DNA of 64,000 nucleotides from Alloprevotella rava (GCF_014195585.1 NZ_JACICA010000002.1:62001-126000), one strand, 5' to 3'; positions 26,405 through 35,483 are shown, counted from the first letter of the stretch. Made by a program: numbers and translations. Notes: generated by a model from the letters alone, not told the origin.

Positions 26405-27169
26405 ATGAAGAGAAGAATGCTGTGCGTAGTCACGGGAATGTTCGCACTTACGCTGTGCGCCCAGACGCAAAAGAAAACCAAGAAGACGACCGTAGTTGCC
26501 CACGCAGCGGTAGCGGAAACGGACGATGCATTGCTGCAACGCTGGGCAGCCGGTCGGAAGGTGTCGACCGAAGCAGTAGAGAAATTCGGACGGAAGCATT
26601 GCTTCGTTGCTCAGCGCATCCCCGACAAGGTGTTTCAGAGAATGTTGGGAAAATCATTTCCTAAAACAAATGCTATCGAGCGCGAAGAACTGCGCTATCT
26701 GCGCCTACTCCATTACAACAAAGAGGGCGAAATCCAGCTGGGAGAAATGGTGTGTAACAAGCACATTGCAAACGCATTGGTTACTATCTTCAGCAAACTT
26801 TTCGATGCGCACTACCCCATTGAACGAATGGTGCTCATCGACAATTACCAAGCCAACGACGAAAGCTCTATGCGAGCTAACAACACCAGCTGCTTCTGCT
26901 TTCGCTCCGTGAAAGGTACGAAAAAACTATCAGCCCACTCCCGCGGAATGGCTGTCGACATTAACCCGCTCTACAATCCCCATTGCAAAAGGCAAAAAGG
27001 AAAACTCTCCGTTGCACCCACAACGGCTCTACCCTACGCTGATCGCTCCAAAAAATTTGCTTACAAGATTGAGCATGGCGACATCTGCCACCGCCTCTTC
27101 CTTGAACACGGCTTCAGATGGGGCGGCGCGTGGCGTCACTCGAAGGATTATCAACACTTCGAAAAATAG
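26405..27169 (+). CDS. M15-family peptidase (D-Ala-D-Ala carboxypeptidase-like)
   Basis: A protein of 254 residues with a signal peptide (MKRRMLCVVTGMFALTLCAQ), so periplasmic. The C-terminal ~130 residues show the M15 zinc peptidase pattern: SCFCFRSVKGTKKLSAHSRG with the first zinc His, MAVDINP with the zinc Asp, and GFRWGGAWRHSKDYQHFE with the catalytic and last zinc residues. The family trims peptidoglycan peptides. An upstream GTG (26402) is possible, but the ATG at 26405 is preferred. The gene lies close behind the tRNA terminator and its promoter is not obvious. Confidence 0.88.
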   Translation: MKRRMLCVVTGMFALTLCAQTQKKTKKTTVVAHAAVAETDDALLQRWAAGRKVSTEAVEKFGRKHCFVAQRIPDKVFQRMLGKSFPKTNAIEREELRYLRLLHYNKEGEIQLGEMVCNKHIANALVTIFSKLFDAHYPIERMVLIDNYQANDESSMRANNTSCFCFRSVKGTKKLSAHSRGMAVDINPLYNPHCKRQKGKLSVAPTTALPYADRSKKFAYKIEHGDICHRLFLEHGFRWGGAWRHSKDYQHFEK

Positions 27170-27596
27170 AATATCTAAAAATGGTGTCTTCACCACGAAA
27201 AACTTCACTTCTGAAGCTTTTCTGCAACTTTTCCTGGAGGAGATACTCTGCTTTTATATTTATGCGTGTGAATATCCTTATTGTGTCAGCTCATAGAATA
27301 AGGCTGTCAGCTGACGCGCTTATTGTATTTATAAACGCAATAAGGAAAAGCGAGAACGAAAAAGAAAGGCTCTTCCCTGTAAGTTATTTTTCGTTGTCAC
27401 GTCGTCACGTTGTCACACTTTGAGTATAACTATTTGATAACGTACACGTTGTGCGTGTGACGACAAGTGACAACAGTGTGACAACAAAAATTTTCATTGT
27501 CACACCAACAAGTGCCTGTCAATCAATACATTCCTCTCCTGCGTGACAACGTGACAACAAAAAACGAGTTTTTTCTGGGGAGGAGAGATGGGGAAT
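27170..27596. other. Convergent intergenic region holding composite repeat A
   Basis: Lies between the 3' ends of the M15 peptidase and the acetyltransferase genes. No gene is visible. Almost all of it (about 27258-27596) is one copy of the composite repeat described separately. Confidence 0.7.
27258..27596 (+). repeat. Composite repeat A: CCTTATTG block plus GTGACAAC octamer core
   Basis: Part 1 (27268-27346) is a CCTTATTG block (copy 2). Part 2 (about 27386-27570) carries nine octamers. GTTGTCAC-type copies start at 27393, 27401 (GTCGTCAC), 27409 and 27496 (ATTGTCAC). GTGACAAC-type copies, facing the other way, start at 27457 (GTGACGAC), 27467, 27478, 27543 and 27551. Three octamers abut at the left edge and two at the right, so the core has inverted ends. 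The whole ~340 bp recurs, inverted and roughly 85-90% identical by eye, at 35610-35952, and a diverged copy in this orientation is at 51367-51690. Confidence 0.88.
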
Positions 27597-28124
27597 TTAC
27601 AATCTTTTTTCAAAAGCTAAACGTTCTGTTTTTTCAGTAGTGCCTCGTTGATAATATACTTTTCCGCAATAAATGAAACCAAGATGGCGCACGAGCGAAA
27701 GCATCTCGACATTGTCACAATTGGTATCTATGCGGATGCTCCCCACTTCGCGCTCCCGACAAAGACGTTCCACTTCAGAAAAAATACGTCGCGCGTGACC
27801 TCGCCCCAGCGCAGCATGAAGTACGGCCATACGATGAACAACAGCATAAAGCATATCTGAGAGCCAATGTCCCTCTATCGCATCGTAAGCCGGTTCGCCA
27901 CGAAAAGAAATAGCTGCATAAGCCACAACTTCTGCATTTTCTTCTATAACATAGCCTATGCCTAAATCGAAGTCGGCTTGCAAGTCAGCTTTAGCAGGAT
28001 AATGCTCATCCCACTGCTGCCGTCCTTTCGCCACCATGGTTTGTGCAGCTCCTCGAAGGATGTGAAAAACAGCATCAAAGTCAGTCGGTCGGGCAGGACG
28101 AAAAAGAGTTTGCATAGAATCCAT
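27597..28124 (-). CDS. GNAT-family N-acetyltransferase
   Basis: A protein of 175 residues with the GNAT fold: N-terminal FRPARPTDFDAVFHIL, the central strand region YVIEENAEVVAYAAISF, the acetyl-CoA-binding loop AALGRGHARRIFSEVERLCR and the C-terminal N.....L....GF.Y.G segment (SLVRHLGFIYCGKVYY). The substrate is unknown. The gene faces the M15 gene tail to tail across composite repeat A. Met4 is a possible alternative start. Confidence 0.85.
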   Translation of the reverse strand: MDSMQTLFRPARPTDFDAVFHILRGAAQTMVAKGRQQWDEHYPAKADLQADFDLGIGYVIEENAEVVAYAAISFRGEPAYDAIEGHWLSDMLYAVVHRMAVLHAALGRGHARRIFSEVERLCREREVGSIRIDTNCDNVEMLSLVRHLGFIYCGKVYYQRGTTEKTERLAFEKRL

Positions 28125-28224
28125 ATTTAGATTGCAAAGAAAGCAAATCTTACACGTTTATACAATCTGTAGAGCATTATTTAGCCTCTTTCACTACTAA
28201 GAATTGATTTTTCAGAGAAAAAAT

Positions 28225-28255
28225 TTTGTCGTATTATTGGTAAGTACTATCTTTG
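28225..28255 (+). promoter_or_regulatory. tRNA-Gln promoter
   Basis: TTTG at 28225-28228 and TATCTTTG at 28248-28255 with 19 bases between, a textbook Bacteroidetes promoter 28 bases upstream of the tRNA. Confidence 0.75.
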
Positions 28256-28283
28256 CACCGCTTCTTTAACGAGGAGCAAGGAT

Positions 28284-28354
28284 TGTCCTATGGTGTAATG
28301 GCAGCACTAGAGTTTTTGGTTCTCTCAGTCTTCGTTCGAGTCGGAGTAGGACAA
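28284..28354 (+). tRNA. tRNA-Gln (TTG)
   Basis: A 71-nt cloverleaf: acceptor TGTCCTA/TAGGACA with discriminator A, D-arm GGTGTAATGGCAGCA, anticodon stem AGAGT/TCTCT (a T-T pair closes the loop) with loop TTTTGGT (anticodon TTG) and T-arm CGTTCGAGTCG. CCA is not encoded. Own promoter and terminator. Confidence 0.95.
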
Positions 28355-28363
28355 CGCAATCAG

Positions 28364-28393
28364 AGTCCTGTGCTTTTGCGCAGGACTTTTTTG
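28364..28393 (+). terminator. tRNA-Gln terminator
   Basis: Stem AGTCCTGTGC / GCGCAGGACT with loop TTTT and a following T run. Confidence 0.9.
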
Positions 28394-28428
28394 TACACCT
28401 ATCATACGACAGATACTTTAACAAATAT

Positions 28429-28462
28429 TTTGCAAAAGCACAAAAGATTCATTACCTTTGTG
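28429..28462 (+). promoter_or_regulatory. Promoter of the 400-aa secreted protein gene
   Basis: TACCTTTG at 28455-28462 with TTTG at 28429-28432. The 22-base spacing is slightly longer than usual. The leader would be about 35 bases. Confidence 0.5.
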
Positions 28463-28501
28463 GCATCATTACTTACATTATCAATTTAATATCTTTATTT
28501 T

Positions 28502-29704
28502 ATGAAGAAATCTCTACTTCTTTTAGTTACATTGTTCACTGCTCTATTTGCAGGAGCTGAAACGATTGACAACACTACAGCTACATGGACTGCAGCTGCT
28601 GATGGTATCACTTTTACTTCTGGTACCTACACTCTCACTGCATCAAAAGCAGCAGGCAAAACAGCTCCACAGCAGCACGCACAATACAAAGATGTTCGTG
28701 TTTACGCTAAGAGTACACTGACTATTGCCACTACGGGCAGTAACATGAAATCCATTGTGTTTAAGATTGCAAAGAGCGGTATCTACCGTCAAGCAGATAT
28801 GTCTGCTTCAACAGGAACTGTACAGGTTGACACAACAGCAATGACTGTGACTTGGACTGGCGATGCCAACAACGTGGTTCTCACCGTTGGAGAGAAAGCT
28901 ACGTATGGCCGTGAAAAAAATAAAAATGGTCAGTTCCGTTTCATCAAGACTGAAATCAACGAAACCGCTGGTGGTGGCGGCGAGACAGGCGAAACACCGA
29001 CCGTTACAGAAATGAACATTGTGGATCTCAATGCTCTGACAGCAGATAAAGCAAATGTTCGTTTGAAGTTTACAAATGCTAAGGTGCTCGGTTCTCACAC
29101 ATCAAAGCAGAATGCAAAGTCTATCTATGTTCGCGAAGGAGGCAAGGCTGTTATCCTCTACAATACTGGTCTTGAATTGAGCGATAACGCTATTCTCAAC
29201 GGCTATGTTGACATTGACTTCAAGCTGTTCAATGGCATACCCGAAGTAGTAAAGAACAATCAGACCAACGCAACAAATCTAACAGTTACGGAAAGCAGCG
29301 AAGAAGCAGTGCCTGTTGAAACAACAATCGCAGAACTCAACGCTAAGAAACACCTTGCCGACCTCGTTGTTTTAAGAGGGGTTACTATCAAGTCAGAGAA
29401 GAGCGGTCAGTACACTAACTACTACGCGGTGTCTGGTAGCGATCGTATTCAACTCTTCGGTGGTATCAAAGTAAAAGACTATGTTAACGGCAAAAGCTAC
29501 GATGTAGTTGCTATCTTTAACCAAATCTACAAAGGTATAACTCCTGAAATCGCTCCCACAAAGGTAACAGAAGCTAATTCTACTGGTATCAGCACTATCC
29601 AGGAAGCTCAGAAAGTTGTTGTTTACGACATCCAAGGTCGCCGCGTGCAGAAGGCAGAAAAGGGTCTCTTCATTATCAACGGCAAGAAAGTCCTTGTGAA
29701 GTAA
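28502..29704 (+). CDS. Secreted beta-rich protein with C-terminal sorting-like tail
   Basis: A protein of 400 residues with a signal peptide (MKKSLLLLVTLFTALFAGA, then ETIDN). The N-terminal ~150 residues form a threonine-rich beta domain. A glycine linker (GGGGETGE) separates it from two further stretches of about 100 residues (with AKSIYVREGGKAVILY and YVDIDFKLFNG; then LVVLRGVTIK and NYYAVSGSDRIQLFGG) that look like tandem OB-fold-type domains. It ends in KVVVYDIQGRRVQKAEKGLF and KKVLVK, the short tail found on other secreted proteins here. No catalytic motif is seen. It lies in the segment enclosed by inverted composite repeats, upstream of susC but with its own terminator. Function unknown. 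Confidence 0.82.
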   Translation: MKKSLLLLVTLFTALFAGAETIDNTTATWTAAADGITFTSGTYTLTASKAAGKTAPQQHAQYKDVRVYAKSTLTIATTGSNMKSIVFKIAKSGIYRQADMSASTGTVQVDTTAMTVTWTGDANNVVLTVGEKATYGREKNKNGQFRFIKTEINETAGGGGETGETPTVTEMNIVDLNALTADKANVRLKFTNAKVLGSHTSKQNAKSIYVREGGKAVILYNTGLELSDNAILNGYVDIDFKLFNGIPEVVKNNQTNATNLTVTESSEEAVPVETTIAELNAKKHLADLVVLRGVTIKSEKSGQYTNYYAVSGSDRIQLFGGIKVKDYVNGKSYDVVAIFNQIYKGITPEIAPTKVTEANSTGISTIQEAQKVVVYDIQGRRVQKAEKGLFIINGKKVLVK

Positions 29705-29727
29705 TTCACAATATATTACAAGTTTTC

Positions 29728-29767
29728 ATAAGGTCGCCTAATGTTAGGCGACCTTATCTTTTGTTTT
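29728..29767 (+). terminator. Terminator after the 400-aa secreted protein gene
   Basis: Stem ATAAGGTCGCCTAA / TTAGGCGACCTTAT with a 2-base loop, followed by a T-rich run. Confidence 0.9.
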
Positions 29768-29914
29768 TTTATTAGAAAAATCTCCTTCAAATAAATGCTC
29801 TAAAACACATCCTTTCAGAGAAGAAAACACGAAACAATTTCACGAACAAAAGGGATTTATGCAAAATAAAATAAAAATTTCTGCAAAAAGATGCAAGAGA
29901 TACAGATAAAGGTA

Positions 29915-29922
29915 TATATTTG
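29915..29922 (+). promoter_or_regulatory. Putative susC -7 promoter box
   Basis: TATATTTG, fitting TAnnTTTG. The susC leader would then be about 180 bases. Confidence 0.5.
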
Positions 29923-29950
29923 CAAAGTCAAGTTAACAATATTATTCTGC

Positions 29951-30049
29951 ATGGCAGATTCAAAAAAGCAAAAACTCAACAAAAGCTTACCCTACAACAC
30001 AGTAGCGGCAGCGTTAGCAGAACAAAGGAGATTGGCACAAAATAGATAA
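29951..30049 (+). CDS. Possible 32-aa upstream reading frame in the susC leader
   Basis: Starts about 25 bases after the expected transcription start. It encodes MADSKKQKLNKSLPYNTVAA followed by a short basic, alanine-rich end (AEQRRLAQNR), and stops 56 bases before susC. It is basic, without a signal peptide. It could be a leader peptide controlling susC, or chance. It is the first ATG on the predicted transcript. Confidence 0.35.
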   Translation: MADSKKQKLNKSLPYNTVAAALAEQRRLAQNR

Positions 30050-30105
30050 AACTAATCATACATAATAGAACCCTAAAATAACAAACCTTTTAATCATATT
30101 AACTT

Positions 30106-33100
30106 ATGTCTCATCTCTCAAATTCATTCGGAGCATTCCTGCTTCTGACTGTCATGGGTGGCGGACTGGCTCCAGAGGTTCTGGCATCCAGCGTTCGGCC
30201 AACAATGACCGTTACACAGCAGCAAGACGCAGTGCAAGGCGTAGTAACAGACGCTAACGGTGAGCCTGTTATGGGCGCAGCCGTTCGAGTTAAGAATTCG
30301 GGCCGTGTCTCTGTCACTAAGGACGATGGTTCTTTTTCCATTCCAGGAGTAAAAAAAGGCTCGGTCGTTGTCATCTCTTTCTTAGGCTATGAAACGCAAG
30401 AAATAACGTGGAACGGCGGTACAATAAAAGTAACTCTTCAAGAAAAAGACAACACACTGGGCGAAGCAGTCGTAGTGGGTTTCGGTACACAGAAACGCGT
30501 CAACATGACGGGTTCTATCTCTACCGTTAGCGCAAAAGAGATTCAAGCACGCCCTGTTAATAGCACTGTTGAAGCTCTGCAGGGTGTCGTACCAGGTATG
30601 AACTTCGCCGTAGGTTCTGGCGGTGGTGCGCTCGACTCTGATTTAACTTTCAACATCCGTGGTAAAGGAACTATCGGTGAAGGCTCTGCCGTTACCCCAC
30701 TTGTTCTTATCGACGGTATGGAGGGCGACATTTCTACCCTCAACCCACAGGATATCCAGAATATCTCCATCTTGAAAGATGCCAGTACTTCTTCCATCTA
30801 TGGTTCACGTGCTGCCGGTGGCGTTATCCTCATCACAACGAAGAAAGGCCATGAAGGAAGAATCTCTATCAACTACAACAACTCATTCCGTTTCAATTCT
30901 CCACTCAATATGCCGGAGATGATGAACTCCTATGAGTATGCCAACTTCTTCAATGCGGCAGGTCATAGCACCATGTTTACAGATGCTAAGCTGAAGCAAA
31001 TCAAAGACAACCTCGAAGGCAAAGGCGGCCCAACAATGTACGCCAACCCAAAAAGCAAGCATTGGGAAGTTTGGGACGAACTCGACCTGCTTCCAACAGG
31101 AAATACCGATTGGCTGAAATACCACTTCGGCAATAGTTTCTCACAAGAGCACACGCTGAGTATTTCAGGCGGTAGTCAAAAGATGCAATACTACTTCTCT
31201 GCTAACTACTTGCAGCGCAATGGTATGCTTAAGCAAGCTAAGGACGACCGCAACCGCTATGCCTTCACAGGGCGCATCAATAGTGAGCTAGCTCCGTGGG
31301 CGCACTTCGGTTATACAACTCGCTTCAACCGTGAGGATTTTGAACGTCCGTCGTTTGTTACTCCTCTCTTCTATCACAATGCTTGCCGTTACTGGCCGAT
31401 TGTTCCGACTATCGATCCGAATGGACACCCCGTACGCGAATCTTACTACGAAATGCTTAATCGTGGTGGTCTTTACAATATTCAGCAGGATAATCTGGAT
31501 CAGCAGTTCTCACTCATTCTTGAACCTATCAAGAACTGGACGATCAATACTGAATTGAACTATCGCGCAAGCACCACTTTCCGTCACGAAGATTATCAGA
31601 CGGTTTACGCTTGGGATGTTAATAACAATCCATACGCAACAGACAATCAGACTTCTTCCGTAACGGAATACGCTTACAAGTCTAACTATTTCAATCCGAA
31701 TATCTATTCAACTTACCTTCGCAGCTTTGGTGATCACAATTTCAAGGTGATGGCTGGTTTCCAGAGCGAATGGTTCCACTATCGCAATGTGACAGGTTCT
31801 CGTGATGGTATTCTTTCTAGAGTGCCTACACTGAACACTACTTCCACCAATCCGCGCGTAGCAGGTGGTTTAGCAAGTTGGTCAACAGCAGGTTTCTTTG
31901 GTCGTTTGAACTACAACTATGCTGAACGCTACTTGGTAGAAGCAAGTCTTCGCTACGACGGTTCTTCTCGCTTCATCAGATCAAAGCGTTGGAATCTCTT
32001 CCCCAGCTTCTCTTTAGGTTGGAATGTTTCTAAGGAAAACTTCTGGAAACCTATCGAAGATAAGATCAACAACTTGAAGCTCCGTTTCACTTGGGGTAAG
32101 CTCGGTAACCAAAACACGGACAACTGGTATCCCTTCTATTCTACTATTGGTTATAGCGCTAATGCCGGTAACTGGTTGCTCAACGGAGAGAAGCAGAATC
32201 TGGCTTCCGAACCAGCTCTCGTCAGTGCATTGCTCACATGGGAAAAGACCCGCACATGGGATCTCGGTGTTGACTTCGGTGCTTTCAACAATCGCTTGAC
32301 GACCAGCTTCACTTACTTCCAACGCAAAACTTTGGACATGGTAGGTCCTGCTCCTGAACTTCCTGATGTACTCGGTACGGCTGTTCCTAAGGTGAACAAT
32401 CTCGATATGACCTCAAAGGGTTGGGAACTCACGCTCGGATGGCGCGATCATATCAACGATTTCTTCTATGGTGCCGACCTCATGCTGAGCGACAATCAAG
32501 TGGTTATCGATCGTTATCCCAATGCAGCGAAAGATCTCTCTCAGACATACTATAAGGGCGCTCACTTAGGCGATATTTGGGGCTATGTTACAGAAGGTAT
32601 GGCTAAAACTCAGGAAGAGATGGATGCTCACCTGAAGAATGCTAACCAAGATGCGCTCGGTTCTAATTGGCGCGCTGGTGACATTATGTACAAAGACCTT
32701 AATGGTGATAAGAAAATCAATACTGGTCAGAATACGGCGAACGATTCTGGTGACCGCAAGATTATTGGTAACTCCACTCCGCGCTACAACTTCGGTCTGA
32801 ACCTCACAGCCAGCTATAAAGGCTTCGACTTGAAAGTATTCTTCCAAGGCGTTCTGAAGCGCGATTATTGGCCTGGTGCAGGTGGCGGCGGTGTTATGTT
32901 CTGGGGTGCCAGCGGTGGCAAGTGGCAGAGTGTTGCTTTCAAGGAGCATCTCGACTACTTCCGTGCCGATGCAAACGATCCGCTCGGACAGAATCTCAAC
33001 GCTTACTATCCCGAACCTGATTGGAGCACACAGAAGAACCAGCAAGCACAAACTCGCTACTTGCAGAATGCAGCTTACTGCCGTCTGAAGAACGTTACGT

Positions 33101-33303
33101 TGGGCTACACTCTCCCAGAAGCACTAACACAGCGTTTCTATGTTCAGAAAGTTCGCTTCTTTGTTTCGGCTGAGAATCTTCTCACTTTCACTAAGTTCAC
33201 CAAGATGGGCGATCCCGAACTCATCGACGCCGGTGGTTGGGGCTTCAGCAAGACTTATCCGCTCTCTAAGACATGGTCTGTTGGTGTAAGTGTCACTTTC
33301 TAA
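30106..33303 (+). CDS. susC-like: SusC/RagA-family TonB-dependent outer-membrane transporter
   Basis: A protein of 1065 residues. Order: signal peptide (cleavage near LASS); carboxypeptidase-like beta domain at about 45-120 (VQGVVTDANGEPVMGAAV...GYETQEI); the SusC linker with GEAVVVGFGTQKRVNMTGSI; plug domain with LVLIDGMEGDIS and ILKDASTSSIYGSRAAGGVI; then a long 22-stranded barrel ending in aromatic SVGVSVTF. SusC forms the barrel and SusD the lid of a complex that imports oligosaccharides or peptides using TonB energy. The susD gene follows 80 bases downstream. No glycoside hydrolase, sensor or sigma/anti-sigma pair lies beside it, so the substrate is open. Confidence 0.96.
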   Translation: MSHLSNSFGAFLLLTVMGGGLAPEVLASSVRPTMTVTQQQDAVQGVVTDANGEPVMGAAVRVKNSGRVSVTKDDGSFSIPGVKKGSVVVISFLGYETQEITWNGGTIKVTLQEKDNTLGEAVVVGFGTQKRVNMTGSISTVSAKEIQARPVNSTVEALQGVVPGMNFAVGSGGGALDSDLTFNIRGKGTIGEGSAVTPLVLIDGMEGDISTLNPQDIQNISILKDASTSSIYGSRAAGGVILITTKKGHEGRISINYNNSFRFNSPLNMPEMMNSYEYANFFNAAGHSTMFTDAKLKQIKDNLEGKGGPTMYANPKSKHWEVWDELDLLPTGNTDWLKYHFGNSFSQEHTLSISGGSQKMQYYFSANYLQRNGMLKQAKDDRNRYAFTGRINSELAPWAHFGYTTRFNREDFERPSFVTPLFYHNACRYWPIVPTIDPNGHPVRESYYEMLNRGGLYNIQQDNLDQQFSLILEPIKNWTINTELNYRASTTFRHEDYQTVYAWDVNNNPYATDNQTSSVTEYAYKSNYFNPNIYSTYLRSFGDHNFKVMAGFQSEWFHYRNVTGSRDGILSRVPTLNTTSTNPRVAGGLASWSTAGFFGRLNYNYAERYLVEASLRYDGSSRFIRSKRWNLFPSFSLGWNVSKENFWKPIEDKINNLKLRFTWGKLGNQNTDNWYPFYSTIGYSANAGNWLLNGEKQNLASEPALVSALLTWEKTRTWDLGVDFGAFNNRLTTSFTYFQRKTLDMVGPAPELPDVLGTAVPKVNNLDMTSKGWELTLGWRDHINDFFYGADLMLSDNQVVIDRYPNAAKDLSQTYYKGAHLGDIWGYVTEGMAKTQEEMDAHLKNANQDALGSNWRAGDIMYKDLNGDKKINTGQNTANDSGDRKIIGNSTPRYNFGLNLTASYKGFDLKVFFQGVLKRDYWPGAGGGGVMFWGASGGKWQSVAFKEHLDYFRADANDPLGQNLNAYYPEPDWSTQKNQQAQTRYLQNAAYCRLKNVTLGYTLPEALTQRFYVQKVRFFVSAENLLTFTKFTKMGDPELIDAGGWGFSKTYPLSKTWSVGVSVTF

Positions 33304-33383
33304 CTCTCATAATTCGCTGAGAAAAGAGCGGAAAAGTTCTATTCCGCATCAATCTAAATGTACTCTTTAATAAAAAAGACATT

Positions 33384-35387
33384 ATGAAACTAAAATATTT
33401 TTCACTGCTGCTGTGTGGTGCGTTAACACTGACAAGCTGTAATGACTTTCTGGATCGTGAACCAGAAGATAGCCTTACTCCTGGTAAGTACTTTACAGCC
33501 GAAGCAGACCTTGCTGCATATAGCATCAATCTCTATAATTTCAATTCCATCCAACCTGGTTCTTACGGCATTGGTACTTTCGCCGATGATAACGGTACAG
33601 ACAACCAGGTGAATGCTGGAGGTTCTAACCTATGGATTCCAGGGCAATACAAGGTGGGTAGTAGCAATCCGTGGAACTTCACTCAAGTGCGCCATTGCAA
33701 CTACTTCTTCGAGAAGGTTCTTCCTAAGTACGAAGCTGGTAAGATTCAAGGAAATGCAGATAATATCAAGCACTACATTGGCGAAATGTATCTTCTCCGT
33801 GCATACGCCTACTTCAATCTCCTGAAGAATATCGGCGACTGCCCCATCATCACTACAGCACTTCCCGATGAAGAAAGCGTTCTCCTCAAAGCCTCTCATC
33901 GTGATCCGCGTAACAAAGTGGCTCGCTTCATCCTTGAAGACCTCGACAAAGCTATCAGTCTACTCAAAGAGGTTTCTCCAGACGAAAAGAAAGAGCGCAT
34001 CTCCCGCGATGTAGCTTACCTGCTTCGCAGCCGCGTAGCTCTCTACGAAGGAACTTTTGAGAAATATCATGCCGGAACAGCCTTCGTTCCGGGCGGCAAG
34101 GATTGGCCTGGTGATGCAAAAGATGCTGCCGACTATGACAACGCTACTGAAGTGAAATACTTCCTCGGCGAAGCCATGAAGAGTGCAAAAATGCTGGGTG
34201 ATAAGATGGTCAATCAACTGGCAGAAAACAAGAATACGCCAGAAGGAATGGACGCTAAGTATGAGTCTATCAACCCCTACTACACAATGTTCTGCGATGT
34301 GGATATGTCCACTTACCCCGAAGTACTGATGTGGCGCGAATACAGCGTAGCAAAAGGAACAGGACATAACACGCAGCAATACTTCCAGAAGAACGGTTGC
34401 AACACGGGTTGGACACGTGGTCTCATCAACTCCTTCGTAATGGAAAACGGCTATCCCATCTATGCTGCCGCTTCAGGATATAACACTGCACAGGAACAGA
34501 ATGGTATCTCTGCTACACTGGCCAATCGCGACTCACGTATCCGCATCTTCACAAAGGGTGACAACAGTGTTGAGAGCTACTTTGATGATGGCACTACGGC
34601 TCGCGTGCAGTTGGGAAATAGCATTTTCGAAGAAATCGAAAAGCGTGCTGTAACGGGCTATATGATCAAGAAGGGTAAACACTACAATCCCAAAATGTAC
34701 CTCACCCACTTCCACAGTGTGAATGGTAGCCTCTTGTTCCGTGGTGTTGAAGCATTGCTCAACTACATCGAAGCTTCTTACGAACTGAACGGAACAATCG
34801 ATGCTACTGCTGACAGCTATTGGAAGGCCATCCGCCGCCGTGCTAAAATAAATGACAACTACAGCATAACGATCGCTGCAACCGACATGTCGGAGGAAGC
34901 TAAGGGCGACTTTGCCGCTTACTCTCATGGTAAGCTCATCGAGCCAACTCTTTACAATATCCGCCGTGAACGCCGCAATGAGCTGATTGGCGAAGGCTTC
35001 CGCTGGGCCGACCTACAACGCTGGCGCGCTTGCGACCAAGTGAAGAACTACCAGATTGAAGGTTTCCGCTATTGGGGTACTGTCTACCAAGGTGCATTCC
35101 TTGACAAAGATGGTAACGACAAGGCCGTCGTTGACTTGAGCGGTGAAAAGGGCAACATGTCTGCTCAGACGCTGAGCGACTATATCCGCCCCTACCAAAT
35201 CAAGCCCGAATCTCACAACCTGCTCTACAATGGTTTGAACTTCACTCCGGCTCACTACCTCATGCCACTGCCACAGTCTGTTTTCCGCAAAACGGCAACC
35301 GACAAGAAAGACCTGAAGACCTCTGTTGTTTATCAGAATCCAGGTTGGCCAATGATTGATGGTAACGGAGCTGGAACCATCGAATAA
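33384..35387 (+). CDS. susD-like: SusD/RagB-family outer-membrane nutrient-binding lipoprotein
   Basis: A protein of 667 residues, longer than the usual 500-600. It has a lipoprotein signal peptide with the acylated cysteine at residue 19 (LTLTSCNDFLDREPED). The SusD fold is shown by YFTAEADLAAYSINLYNF, the TPR-type helix region with GEMYLLRAYAYFNLLKNIGD and VAYLLRSRVALYEGTFEKYH, and the late RRERRNELIGEGFRWADLQR and FRKTATDKKDL ending. It acts as the ligand-binding lid over the upstream SusC barrel. It is cotranscribed with susC and ends at a terminator at 35408. Confidence 0.96.
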   Translation: MKLKYFSLLLCGALTLTSCNDFLDREPEDSLTPGKYFTAEADLAAYSINLYNFNSIQPGSYGIGTFADDNGTDNQVNAGGSNLWIPGQYKVGSSNPWNFTQVRHCNYFFEKVLPKYEAGKIQGNADNIKHYIGEMYLLRAYAYFNLLKNIGDCPIITTALPDEESVLLKASHRDPRNKVARFILEDLDKAISLLKEVSPDEKKERISRDVAYLLRSRVALYEGTFEKYHAGTAFVPGGKDWPGDAKDAADYDNATEVKYFLGEAMKSAKMLGDKMVNQLAENKNTPEGMDAKYESINPYYTMFCDVDMSTYPEVLMWREYSVAKGTGHNTQQYFQKNGCNTGWTRGLINSFVMENGYPIYAAASGYNTAQEQNGISATLANRDSRIRIFTKGDNSVESYFDDGTTARVQLGNSIFEEIEKRAVTGYMIKKGKHYNPKMYLTHFHSVNGSLLFRGVEALLNYIEASYELNGTIDATADSYWKAIRRRAKINDNYSITIAATDMSEEAKGDFAAYSHGKLIEPTLYNIRRERRNELIGEGFRWADLQRWRACDQVKNYQIEGFRYWGTVYQGAFLDKDGNDKAVVDLSGEKGNMSAQTLSDYIRPYQIKPESHNLLYNGLNFTPAHYLMPLPQSVFRKTATDKKDLKTSVVYQNPGWPMIDGNGAGTIE

Positions 35388-35407
35388 TTTCTAATATCTC
35401 TTAACGA

Positions 35408-35437
35408 AAGAGGGAAGTTCGCTTCCCTCTTTTTTTG
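35408..35437 (+). terminator. susCD terminator
   Basis: Stem AGAGGGAAG / CTTCCCTCT with loop TTCG, followed by a T run, about 20 bases after the susD stop codon. Confidence 0.92.
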
Positions 35438-35483
35438 TTAGTTGCTGTGGAGAAACTACTTCTCAGAGCACTACGTTTCTCAC

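Larger units (their letters stand above)
29705..30105. other. susC upstream region
   Basis: Holds the terminator of the preceding gene, about 140 bases of AT-rich sequence, a promoter at 29915-29922 and a long susC leader that contains a 32-codon reading frame (29951-30049). Confidence 0.6.

Noticed and set aside
27012-27423. Reading frames between the M15 and acetyltransferase genes
   Set aside because: Partly out-of-frame overlap with the M15 gene and partly repeat sequence.
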